A DNA stretch of 7,659 nucleotides from an uncultured Chloroflexota bacterium (GCA_903924005.1 CAIXZV010000321.1:1-7659); one strand, 5' to 3'; shown: positions 1 through 5,824, counted from the stretch's first letter. Numbers and translations are program-made. The notes: generated by a model not told the origin, from the letters alone.

Positions 1-1151
1 AGGTGGAGATCCTCGTCCTGGACGAGGCGGACCGCATGCTGGACATGGGGTTCATCCGCGACATCCGCAAGGTGCTTGCGCTGCTCCCCCCGCGCCGCCA
101 GAACCTGCTGTTCAGCGCCACCTTCAGCGACGACATCCGCGAGCTGGCCTCGGGCCTCCTGAACAACCCGGCCATGGTGGACGTCGCGCCGCGCAACACC
201 GCCGCCGAGCTTGTTGAGCAGGTGGTCATGCCGGTGGACCGTGAGCGCAAGCGCGAGCTGCTCTCGCACCTGTGCCGAACCGGCCGCATCAACCAGGCGC
301 TTGTCTTCACCCGCACCAAGCACGGCGCCAACCGGCTGGCCGAACAGCTTGGCCGCGACGGCATCGCGTCGGCCGCCATCCACGGCAACAAGAGCCAGGG
401 CCAGCGGGTCCGGGCGCTGGACGACTTCAAGACTGGCAAGGTCAACATCCTCGTCGCCACCGATATCGCCGCCCGCGGTATCGACATCGAGGCGCTTGAG
501 CACGTTGTCAACTTTGAGCTGCCGATGGTCCCGTCCGACTATGTGCACCGCATCGGCCGAACCGGTCGCGCGGGCGTGGGCGGTCTTGCGGTCTCGCTTG
601 TCTGCATTGACGAGGCAGAGCTCCTGCGCGACATCCAGCGCCTGCTGCGCCGCGTGCTCCCCTCAGAAGTCATCGAGGGCTTCGAGCCCGACCGCACGGT
701 CCGCCCTGAGCCCATCCTGCTTCGCTCCGGCGAGATGATGGGTCGTGGCGGCCAGCGCGGCGGCCAGCGCGGCGGGAGATCCCCCGTTCCGCACCGCTCG
801 GCTGCCGCGGGTTCACGCCCGGCGGCTGCACCGCTGCGGTCCGGCGGCGCACCGCGGCCTGCCGGCGCAACCTCTCGGCCCCGACAGGATGCCGGTTCGG
901 CCATCGGCCGCCCGGTGGGCAATCGCCCGGTTGGCGGCAGGCCCTCGCAGGGTCGGCCACCCAGAACCACCGGGTTTCCTGGCAATGCCGCGCATACTGG
1001 TGGCACACAGCACACCAGCCATACACCGCACGTCGCCCACACGGGCGATCGAGCCTTCGTCGTGCTCCCGGGGGAGCGTCTCAGCCGAGCCGTGACGGAA
1101 TCCGGCAATGATCGAGCGGGGACGGCCCCGAGTGGAGGAAGGACCCGATGA
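1..1151 (+). CDS. rhlE: DEAD-box ATP-dependent RNA helicase, RhlE type (5' end missing)
   Basis: This is an ATP-driven RNA helicase of the superfamily 2 DEAD-box family, expected to remodel RNA duplexes in ribosome assembly or RNA decay. The first complete codon is at position 3, and the gene enters from outside the window, so the Q motif and Walker A (motif I) are not visible. Numbering from that codon, visible motifs are DEAD with the RhlE-like context LDEADRMLDMGF (residues 6-17), SAT (38-40), motif IV ALVFTRTK (99-106), the RhlE-like HGNKSQG stretch (127-133), motif V VATDIAARGID (151-161) and motif VI HRIGRTGRAG (182-191). After about residue 245 the protein becomes a low-complexity tail of about 135 residues: GGQRGGQRGGR, then Pro/Arg/Gly-rich sequence, then a His/Thr-rich patch. 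Such tails bind RNA non-specifically. The helicase core leaves little doubt; RhlE rather than another DEAD-box subfamily is a strong but not certain call. Its stop overlaps the next start (ATGA). Confidence 0.93.
   Translation, partial: VEILVLDEADRMLDMGFIRDIRKVLALLPPRRQNLLFSATFSDDIRELASGLLNNPAMVDVAPRNTAAELVEQVVMPVDRERKRELLSHLCRTGRINQALVFTRTKHGANRLAEQLGRDGIASAAIHGNKSQGQRVRALDDFKTGKVNILVATDIAARGIDIEALEHVVNFELPMVPSDYVHRIGRTGRAGVGGLAVSLVCIDEAELLRDIQRLLRRVLPSEVIEGFEPDRTVRPEPILLRSGEMMGRGGQRGGQRGGRSPVPHRSAAAGSRPAAAPLRSGGAPRPAGATSRPRQDAGSAIGRPVGNRPVGGRPSQGRPPRTTGFPGNAAHTGGTQHTSHTPHVAHTGDRAFVVLPGERLSRAVTESGNDRAGTAPSGGRTR
747..776 (+). repeat. 12-bp tandem repeat encoding the RGG box
   Basis: The unit GGCGGCCAGCGC occurs twice in tandem (747-758 and 759-770) and is followed by a half unit GGCGGG. 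Because 12 is a multiple of three, it encodes the peptide repeat GGQR-GGQR-GG in the helicase tail. Slippage at such a repeat would lengthen or shorten the RGG box without shifting the frame. Confidence 0.7.
1134..1142 (+). promoter_or_regulatory. Strong ribosome binding site for the small ORF after rhlE
   Basis: GGAGGAAGG ends five bases before the ATG at 1148. It lies inside the last codons of the helicase gene. This near-ideal Shine-Dalgarno sequence, together with the ATGA overlap, is the main evidence that the 86-codon ORF is really translated. Confidence 0.75.
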
Positions 1152-1408
1152 CCAAGCATTCCCGCCACGAGCGCGAGATGCGCACCGTCCAGAACGAGCG
1201 CCTCAAGGTCGTTGAGGCCCAGTGGAACGCAGCCATCCCGGCCGACGTTGCACAGGCATTCGCCCGCGAAGTTGAGGCCGTGCGTGCACGTGGCCCGCTG
1301 CCGCCGCGCCCCGACATGGAGCCCGGCACCCTCCCCAACCCTCCCCGCCCCGGCCGTGAGCCGAAGCCGGTGAAGGAAGAGCGGAAGCCGCGGCGCGGGT
1401 CGTACTGA
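1148..1408 (+). CDS. Small charged hypothetical protein, coupled to rhlE
   Basis: I do not recognise a family for this 86-residue protein. Its first 50 residues are charged and look helical (MTKHSRHEREMRTVQNERLK at the start, then an Ala/Glu/Val-rich stretch). The last 36 are rich in Pro, Arg and Lys (PLPPRPDMEP ... RKPRRGSY) and probably disordered. There is no signal peptide, membrane segment or cysteine. Its ATG overlaps the helicase stop (ATGA) and has a near-perfect ribosome binding site, and its own stop overlaps the next ATG (TGATG). The arrangement predicts co-translation with the helicase, so a role as an RNA- or ribosome-associated accessory protein is plausible, but that is inference from position and charge only. 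That it is a gene is fairly safe; the function is unknown. Confidence 0.72.
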   Translation: MTKHSRHEREMRTVQNERLKVVEAQWNAAIPADVAQAFAREVEAVRARGPLPPRPDMEPGTLPNPPRPGREPKPVKEERKPRRGSY

Positions 1409-1752
1409 TGACACGAAAGCGCAAGGTCTACCTTCCGCCCAAGCGCAGCTCCAAGGGGCCTGCGCCGGTCTACGTCGCCCCGGTGACACCGCCCACAGTG
1501 GCGGTGATCAACATGAAGGCGGGCATGGGCCGGGTTGAGATTGCGACCGGCATGCGCGTCACCATCATGGGGAGCGGGCTGTACGCGGGCGAGGCTGCCG
1601 TCGTTGAGTCGCTGGTGGGTGGGGTCATCCCTGCCGCCATGGTGCGGACCGAGGCTGGCCGAACTCGTCGTGTGCGGACCATTGATCTTGCGCCGGCTGC
1701 ACGTCCCGTTGCGCAGGCGTCCGTCGCGAGCGCGGAGCCTGCCGGGCAGTAG
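1408..1752 (+). CDS. Small basic protein with a KOW-like domain
   Basis: This 114-residue protein begins with a basic, Pro-rich arm (residues 1-30, starting MTRKRKVYLPPKRSSKGP). Residues 48-96 look like a KOW/SH3-barrel module of the NusG and ribosomal protein L24 kind. The pattern GMRVTIMGSGLYAGEAAVVE (48-67) matches the KOW scheme of a hydrophobic strand, a G-x-Y-x-G turn and a second strand, and is followed by VRTEAGRTRRVRTIDLAP (79-96), a strand pair ending in the usual D-L. KOW domains bind RNA or ribosomal proteins. The tail is Ala/Pro-rich. Its ATG shares one base with the preceding stop (TGATG) and I see no clear ribosome binding site, so translation probably depends on re-initiation. 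The KOW assignment is by eye. Linkage to an RNA helicase supports it. Confidence 0.72.
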   Translation: MTRKRKVYLPPKRSSKGPAPVYVAPVTPPTVAVINMKAGMGRVEIATGMRVTIMGSGLYAGEAAVVESLVGGVIPAAMVRTEAGRTRRVRTIDLAPAARPVAQASVASAEPAGQ

Positions 1753-1757
1753 CCCCG

Positions 1758-2963
1758 ATGGGGCACAATCGGCCGATGATGAACCGCGGCCGATACCGGA
1801 CCCCCAACCCGCTGATCTCGCGCACGTCCACGGTGCTGTTTGACAGCGTCGCGGATCTTCGTGCTGCCGTGGCCGGGACAGCAGCGGGCGATCGCTGGTC
1901 CACCACCTACGGGACGCATTCGACGCCCACCACAACCGAGCTGGAGGAGATCCTCCTTGCCGGCGAGGGTGGCGCTGGCGTGGCGCTGTCACCCAGTGGT
2001 GTTGCGGCCATCACCATCGCGTTCATCGCGGCTGCCCGCGCGGGTGACCACGTCCTTGTTTCGGACTCCAGTTACGGCCCCACGCGCGACCTGTGCGATG
2101 ACGTGCTTGCCGGCCTGGGCGTTGACGTGGAGTACTACGACCCGCTGATTGGCACCGGGATCGCGGCGCTCATCCGGCCCACCACGTCGTTGATCTGGAT
2201 GGAGAGCCCCGGCACGTTCACGTTCGAGGTGCAGGACGTCTCGGCGATCACGGCAGCGGCACAAGCGGCAACCGCGGCGCGACGCGAGGCCGGCATCGAT
2301 CGCGCTGTGGTCACCGCCATCGACAACACGTGGGCGTCACCCGGCCTGCTTCGCCCCTTTGAACTTGGCTGCGATATCTCCGTCGTCGCACTGACCAAAT
2401 ACTGGGGCGGCCACGCGGATCTGTTGGCCGGGGCCACCTTCGCGAACGCCGCGCTGCTGCCGGCCGTGCGCCGGACGGCCGACCGCCTTGGCATGTGCAC
2501 CAACGGCGAGGACGCGTTCCTGATCATCCGCGGGGCCCGCACAGTGGACATGCGGATCCGCGCAAGCGGCGTGGCCGCGCTGGACATGGCGCACCGCCTT
2601 GCAGGGCATCCTCGGGTTGGCCGCGTTTTGCACCCTGCCCTGCCGTCCGATCCGGGCCACAAGCTGTGGGCGCGCGATTTCCGCGGGTCGTCGGGGCTGT
2701 TTGCGTTTGAACTGCTCGCGCATGACGGTGCGCGCGCCAGCATTGCCGACGTTGAGGGCTTCACGGACCGGCTTGCGGCGCTGGGCCACTTTGGTCTGGG
2801 CTACTCGTGGGGCGGCTTCGAGTCGCTGGTGATGCCCGGGCGCGGGGCTGGCATCCGTCGGTCCGTGCAGCCCTGGACCGGTGGCGAGCTGATCCGGCTC
2901 CACGCAGGTCTGGAACCGGTGGACGAACTCTGGGCCGATCTCGAGGCGGCGCTGGCCGGCTGA
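1758..2963 (+). CDS. metC: Cystathionine beta-lyase (Cys/Met metabolism PLP-dependent enzyme)
   Basis: This is a fold-type I PLP enzyme of the Cys/Met metabolism family, expected to cleave cystathionine to homocysteine, ammonia and pyruvate in methionine synthesis. Numbered from the ATG at 1758 (401 residues, normal length), the signature features are YGT-x-STPTTTELEE (51-64), the PSG phosphate-binding turn (79-81), SSYG with the ring-stacking Tyr106, DNTWASP with Asp189 facing the pyridine nitrogen, and TKYWGGHADLLAG with the Schiff-base Lys214. GYSWGGFESL (348-357) and IRLHAGLE with Arg380 for the substrate carboxylate complete the set; GYSWGG-type motifs favour MetC over cystathionine gamma-synthase. 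Three in-frame ATGs exist (1758, 1776, 1779). I prefer 1776 biologically because of the upstream -10-like hexamer, and give 1758 as the outer limit. It follows the KOW gene by five bases but may be transcribed on its own. Related C-S lyase or gamma-lyase activities cannot be excluded. Confidence 0.9.
   Translation: MGHNRPMMNRGRYRTPNPLISRTSTVLFDSVADLRAAVAGTAAGDRWSTTYGTHSTPTTTELEEILLAGEGGAGVALSPSGVAAITIAFIAAARAGDHVLVSDSSYGPTRDLCDDVLAGLGVDVEYYDPLIGTGIAALIRPTTSLIWMESPGTFTFEVQDVSAITAAAQAATAARREAGIDRAVVTAIDNTWASPGLLRPFELGCDISVVALTKYWGGHADLLAGATFANAALLPAVRRTADRLGMCTNGEDAFLIIRGARTVDMRIRASGVAALDMAHRLAGHPRVGRVLHPALPSDPGHKLWARDFRGSSGLFAFELLAHDGARASIADVEGFTDRLAALGHFGLGYSWGGFESLVMPGRGAGIRRSVQPWTGGELIRLHAGLEPVDELWADLEAALAG
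1764..1781 (+). promoter_or_regulatory. Possible -10 element and leaderless start of metC
   Basis: The hexamer CACAAT (1764-1769) lies exactly six bases before the ATG at 1776. This would place the transcription start at the A of that ATG and give a leaderless mRNA. No Shine-Dalgarno sequence is visible before either ATG (1758 or 1776). The same six-base geometry occurs at 5812-5824. No good -35 box is visible and the first base differs from the usual T, so this is tentative. Confidence 0.4.
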
Positions 2964-3001
2964 CCCGTTGGCCGGCTGATCCGCCGCCCGGCTGACGCCG
3001 C
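2954..3001 (+). repeat. Three 16-bp tandem repeats at the metC/DUF1684 convergent junction
   Basis: The core GGCCGGCTGA occurs at 2954-2963 and 2970-2979, and as GCCCGGCTGA at 2986-2995, giving a strict 16-bp period. The first copy includes the last two codons and the stop of metC. Because 16 is not a multiple of three, the three TGA triplets fall in three different frames. GCCGGC is self-complementary, so copies 1 and 2 can pair as a 6-bp GC stem with a loop of about 10 bases. This could slow transcription from either side, but no T-tract follows, so a classical intrinsic terminator is not supported. Confidence 0.6.
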
Positions 3002-3008
3002 CCTGCCG

Positions 3009-3599
3009 CTACGTCTCGGCGACCGGGAGCCGCTCCCCCGCCGCAATGCGGACCGGCAGCCGGTTCTCGGCAGGCGTCAGCGGGCACGAATAGTCCGGCG
3101 AGTACGCGCAGTACGGGTGGTATGCCGCGTTGAAGTCAAGCGTGTACGTGCCGTCGCCCTCCGGCTCGATATCGAGGTAGCGGCCCGCGCCGTACGTCTC
3201 CCGCCCGCTGGTTGCGTCGAGAAACGGCACGAAGAGCGAACCGGTGCCGAGGTCGTACGCGACAAGCGCCAACTCGCGCCCGCCCAGCCCAAAACGGATT
3301 GTGCCAGCGCGCATCGCCGGGCGCTGATCGCCATCGGAGGTGGGGATCACGAACTCCTGCGGACCATCGCCCTCGTAGGGGGTCAACTCCAGACCCTCCA
3401 CCCGGTACGCAAGGTCAGCCGGGAAGTACGCCAGCCCCGCAAACGGAAAGCGCTCCGAGGGCGGGATGGGACTGTCCAGCGACACCGCGAAGAAGGCGTC
3501 CTTGTCGGCCCGGTTGGCCAGGATCGCCGCCACGGGATCGTAGGGCCGGCTATCACCGAGGTCGTGTGCGTGGTCGCCTGCGTGGTCGTGGTCGTGCAT
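3009..3599 (-). CDS. DUF1684 domain protein with His-rich N-terminus
   Basis: This 196-residue protein carries the DUF1684 pattern. It has NRADKDAFFA (29-38), the SPIPPSERFPFAGLAYF stretch (43-59), a central FVPFLDATSGRETYGAGRYL block (123-142) and the family's C-terminal signature DFNAAYHPYCAYSPDYSCPL (155-174), followed by PAEN and AGE. The family has no firmly assigned reaction that I know of. The conserved Cys/His/Tyr/Asp residues near the C-terminus suggest an active or metal site (inference). The N-terminus is unusual, with five His alternating with Asp in the first 13 residues, a possible metal-binding arm that is not part of the domain. There is no signal peptide. Its ATG lies three bases after the stop of the upstream thioredoxin reductase fusion and has no strong ribosome binding site, so it is probably translated by coupling, as the last gene of the operon. 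Confidence 0.88.
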   Translation of the reverse strand: MHDHDHAGDHAHDLGDSRPYDPVAAILANRADKDAFFAVSLDSPIPPSERFPFAGLAYFPADLAYRVEGLELTPYEGDGPQEFVIPTSDGDQRPAMRAGTIRFGLGGRELALVAYDLGTGSLFVPFLDATSGRETYGAGRYLDIEPEGDGTYTLDFNAAYHPYCAYSPDYSCPLTPAENRLPVRIAAGERLPVAET

Positions 3600-3602
3600 C
3601 GG

Positions 3603-4829
3603 TCAGCTCATCGGCTCGTCGGGGTGCATGCTGGGCATGTCGTGGCGAGACTCCAGCCATCGCCGGATCGAGAGCAGCGCCGCAATCCCTTCGCCAACCG
3701 CGCTGCCAACCTGCTTGGTGGCGCCCGCGCGGACATCGCCTGCGGCAAACACACCGTCAACGCTGGTACGGAAGCGGTCGTCGGTGACGACGAAGCCCGC
3801 GGCGTCAAGGTCCACCGCGCCGCGCAGGAACGCCGTGTTGGGGTCCAGCCCCACGACGACAACCCGCGCCGCCGGCTCCCGGCGGATCGCGGCGCCGGTC
3901 GCGCGCTCCGTGGCGGTGAGCGCCGCGAGACGCCCGCCGCGCTGCTCAAGCTCGCCCAGGTCAACCCCTGTGCGCACGGTGATGCGCGGATGGTTGCGCA
4001 CCTTGTCCTGCACCAGCTCGCTCGCGCGCAGCTCACCGCGGGTCAGGATGGTCACGTGCTGGGCGAGGGTTGCCAGGAACAAGGACTCCTCAAGCGCGGA
4101 GTTGCCGCCGCCCACCACCACAAGCTCGGCGGCACCCCGGTAGAACGGCCCGTCGCAGGTTGCGCAGTAGTGGACGCCCGCGCCTACAAGCCCTTCCTCG
4201 CCGGGAAGACCCAGTCGTCGATACTTTGTGCCGGTGGCCACCAGCACGGCCGGCGCAGCATAGGTGTCGCCCGCAGCCGTGGTGACCATCACGGCATCGG
4301 TTTCGCGTGCAACGCCCGTCACCTCGGCAGCCGTCACCATCTCCACGCCGTACCGCGTTGCATGCGCGACAAGGCGCTCGGCAAGCTCGGCGCCGCCAAT
4401 CCCCTCCGGAAAGCCCGGGTAGTTGTCGATCCTGTCTGTGGCGCCCGCCTGGCCGCCAAGCGCGCCGCGCTCCAGGATCAGCGCGTCAAGGCCCTCGCGT
4501 GCGGCATAGATGGCGGCGGACAAACCTGCCGGCCCGCCGCCCAGAACGATGACGTCGTACGCCATCCGGCTGGCGCGCAGCTGCAGCCCAAGCTTGGCCG
4601 CAAGCTCCGCGTTGCTTGGCTCCAGCAGGTGCGAGCCGTCGGGGAAGACGATGGTGGGGATGGTCCGGCCGCCGCCCTGGAGCTCCTCCACGAATCGGCG
4701 CCCGTCAGCGTCCTCGTCGATGTCCACCCAGCGGTAGGCGATCCGCTGCTCCATCAGGAACGACTTGGAGCGGCGGCAGTCAGGGCACCACGGTGCCCCG
4801 TAGACGGTGATCTGGTCCATGGGGACCAT
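3603..4829 (-). CDS. trxB: Mycoredoxin/glutaredoxin-like domain fused to thioredoxin reductase
   Basis: This 408-residue, cytosolic protein appears to combine an NAD(P)H-dependent disulfide reductase with its own redoxin. Residues 1-85 form a glutaredoxin-fold domain with active site Cys15-Pro-Asp-Cys18 (YGAPWCPDC). Its VDIDED, GGGRTIPTIVF (52-62) and DGSHLLEPS (64-72) segments resemble actinobacterial mycoredoxin. From residue 89 the chain is a low-molecular-weight thioredoxin reductase: FAD-binding GGGPAG (97-102), GGQ (125-127), redox motif HYCATCDGPF with Cys222/Cys225, NAD(P)-binding GGGNSA (240-245) and FAAGDVRAGATKQVGSA (361-377). The expected HRR phosphate-binding motif reads LTRGELR (262-268), one residue shorter and without the His, so cofactor preference may differ. 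Starts at 4829 and 4820 are both possible; 4829 lies in a 16-bp palindrome. The gene is 33 bases downstream of the EthD-like gene. The family and fusion are clear; the electron path between domains is inference. Confidence 0.93.
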   Translation of the reverse strand: MVPMDQITVYGAPWCPDCRRSKSFLMEQRIAYRWVDIDEDADGRRFVEELQGGGRTIPTIVFPDGSHLLEPSNAELAAKLGLQLRASRMAYDVIVLGGGPAGLSAAIYAAREGLDALILERGALGGQAGATDRIDNYPGFPEGIGGAELAERLVAHATRYGVEMVTAAEVTGVARETDAVMVTTAAGDTYAAPAVLVATGTKYRRLGLPGEEGLVGAGVHYCATCDGPFYRGAAELVVVGGGNSALEESLFLATLAQHVTILTRGELRASELVQDKVRNHPRITVRTGVDLGELEQRGGRLAALTATERATGAAIRREPAARVVVVGLDPNTAFLRGAVDLDAAGFVVTDDRFRTSVDGVFAAGDVRAGATKQVGSAVGEGIAALLSIRRWLESRHDMPSMHPDEPMS

Positions 4830-4836
4830 GGTCCCC
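4821..4836 (-). promoter_or_regulatory. 16-bp perfect palindrome over the trxB-fusion start codon
   Basis: GGGGACCATGGTCCCC equals its own reverse complement. It covers the outer ATG (4829-4827), with the second in-frame ATG (4820-4818) directly next to it. As DNA it could be an operator for a dimeric regulator in the 33-base gap after the EthD-like gene. As RNA it could fold into a 6-bp GC stem with the first start codon in the loop, which would favour the second start or make translation conditional. Chance or coding origin is possible. Confidence 0.4.
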
Positions 4837-4862
4837 GATCTGGCGCAATCGCGCCCGCCGGG

Positions 4863-5168
4863 CTACCCGACTTGCGGCTGCTCGTCCACAAACATGCGCA
4901 GCCGCGTCTTCACGTTGGCGATGGAGTCGCCCGCGACAGCCTTGCCAATCTCGGTGGTATAGGCGGCGTCAAAGGCCTCGCGCGTGTCAAACCAGAGCTC
5001 GGACACGCCGTCGTAGCCAACCTCGGGGTTCTCCACCAGGTTGAACACAAGCTTGCGCACGCCCGGCAGCTGCTTCGCCAGCGGCGCGTGGCGCACGAGC
5101 ATCCACTCGCGGAAGTCTGCCGGCGTTGCGTCGTCGCGGCGGGTGAGCAGGATGATTGCCTTGAACAT
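4863..5168 (-). CDS. EthD-like ferredoxin-fold protein
   Basis: This 101-residue protein fits the EthD family of small dimeric alpha-beta barrel proteins: MFKAIILLTRRDD (first strand), TPADFREWMLVRHAPLAKQL (15-34, with the typical His27-Ala-Pro), PGVRKLVFNLV (35-45), YDGVSELWFDTREAF (52-66) and EIGKAVAGDS (73-82). EthD was first found next to genes for ethyl tert-butyl ether breakdown; most members have no proven reaction. The ATG at 5168 is preferred over the in-frame GTG at 5171 because AAGGAAGG (5183-5176) is seven bases away, and because it overlaps the upstream stop as TGATG. It is the second gene of the operon, translationally coupled to the AA_synth gene, which suggests that the two proteins act on related small molecules or form a complex (inference). 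Confidence 0.87.
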   Translation of the reverse strand: MFKAIILLTRRDDATPADFREWMLVRHAPLAKQLPGVRKLVFNLVENPEVGYDGVSELWFDTREAFDAAYTTEIGKAVAGDSIANVKTRLRMFVDEQPQVG

Positions 5169-5719
5169 CACGATGCCTTCCTTGTTCGGGCGCCGGGTCG
5201 GCCGCCGGCAGCAAGCACAACACAGACCAGGATCTCGTCTGGGCGCGGCGCGTCAGGCACCGCGATAACGGCGGCGTCCATCTCGTCAAAGCTCCAGATG
5301 TCGTCCTTGTTGGTGACCGGCATCGCAAGCGGCGTGCCCGCGGCGGCGATGATCTTGGTGGACGGGATGATGGCCGCGCCACCGCCGATGGCAGCCCGCA
5401 CCGGGGCGCCAAACTTGGGGTGGATCAGGGCGGCGGCGTGCTCAAGCTCCCCGTCGAGACCCACGATGGCCCCCTTGCCGTAGCCGGTGACCTTGGCCTC
5501 GGGGTCCGCGGCGGTGAGTGCTGCGACAGCGCGCTGCGCGAGGATCCCCGCGATCTCGGCGCCCATCGTCTGGAGCTCCGACAGGTCCTCCACGTACCGC
5601 CCGGCAAACGGGTTGACGATGACGGCGGCCGCAACAACCTTGCGGGTTGGCGTCGCGAGCCGACGGCCGAGGACTGACTGGGTCTCCTCGGTCTGGACGA
5701 CGATCCTGCGGATCTCCAC
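5168..5719 (-). CDS. AA_synth (amino acid synthesis, DUF1185-type) family protein
   Basis: This 183-residue protein matches the AA_synth family along its length: RKVVAAAVIVNPFAG (26-40, with NPFAGRY), the YGKGAIVGLDGELEHAAALI segment (80-99) followed by HPKFG, IGGGAAIIPSTKI (111-123) and VPDAPRPDEI (154-163), ending in GGRP (172-175). The family name implies a link to amino acid synthesis, but I know of no established reaction, and family members often sit beside catabolic oxidoreductases and small ferredoxin-fold proteins, as here. The start is GTG at 5719: GAGGAGG lies four bases upstream and the family N-terminus begins shortly after. It is the first gene of the four-gene minus-strand operon and overlaps the EthD-like start by one base. 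The product is probably a soluble multimer; function unassigned. Confidence 0.88.
   Translation of the reverse strand: MEIRRIVVQTEETQSVLGRRLATPTRKVVAAAVIVNPFAGRYVEDLSELQTMGAEIAGILAQRAVAALTAADPEAKVTGYGKGAIVGLDGELEHAAALIHPKFGAPVRAAIGGGAAIIPSTKIIAAAGTPLAMPVTNKDDIWSFDEMDAAVIAVPDAPRPDEILVCVVLAAGGRPGARTRKAS
5176..5183 (-). promoter_or_regulatory. Ribosome binding site choosing the EthD-like start
   Basis: On the minus strand this reads AAGGAAGG, seven bases from the ATG at 5168 and only four from the alternative GTG at 5171. The spacing favours the ATG. The site lies inside the last codons of the AA_synth gene. Confidence 0.65.
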
Positions 5720-5723
5720 GAAG

Positions 5724-5730
5724 CCTCCTC
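5724..5730 (-). promoter_or_regulatory. Ribosome binding site of the operon's first gene
   Basis: On the minus strand this reads GAGGAGG, four bases before the GTG codon at 5719. It is the main reason to accept a GTG start. The 104-base gap to the divergent P-loop gene (5720-5823) must hold this operon's promoter. The best -10-like match on the minus strand is TGCAAT (5775-5770), without a convincing -35 box. Confidence 0.65.
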
Positions 5731-5811
5731 GGGGTCTGCGAGATGTTGTTCGGCAGGACGCCCGGGTCTATTGCATCACAGCGAAGCCCGGTCGCGAGGC
5801 GCCGGTGCGGG

Positions 5812-5824
5812 TACCCTTCGCCGA
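5812..5824 (+). promoter_or_regulatory. Probable -10 element and leaderless start of the P-loop gene
   Basis: TACCCT (5812-5817) fits the TAnnnT pattern of -10 boxes and ends six bases before the ATG at 5824, so +1 would be the A of the start codon. No Shine-Dalgarno sequence is visible. This start is also where the P-loop protein sequence begins to look like protein: upstream in-frame codons give Arg/Ser-rich shadow sequence. No clear -35 box was found. Confidence 0.5.

Noticed and set aside
539..1992. Open frames of 316 and 303 codons on the minus strand
   Set aside because: They are antisense to the helicase, the small ORFs and metC, are Arg/Pro/Ser/Gly-rich, and show no domain pattern.
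2964..3008. Intrinsic terminator between metC and the DUF1684 gene
   Set aside because: A GC stem is possible within the tandem repeats, but no T-tract follows on either strand, so it is listed as a repeat only.
5169..5171. GTG as start of the EthD-like gene
   Set aside because: The ATG three bases downstream has better spacing to AAGGAAGG and is the usual family start (MFKAIILL).
3117..5483. A 788-codon open frame on the plus strand, longer than any gene in the window
   Set aside because: It runs antisense to four genes with strong family matches, has Arg/His/Ala-rich composition with no recognisable domain, and arises from the high-GC codon structure of the opposite strand.
5809..5816. 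GGGTACCC palindrome as an operator in the divergent gap
   Set aside because: Eight bases is short for this base composition, and it overlaps the -10-like hexamer, which explains part of it.
5647..5823. In-frame upstream extension of the P-loop protein by 59 codons
   Set aside because: The extension is Arg/Ser-rich shadow sequence overlapping the AA_synth start and its ribosome binding site; the family-like sequence begins at 5824.
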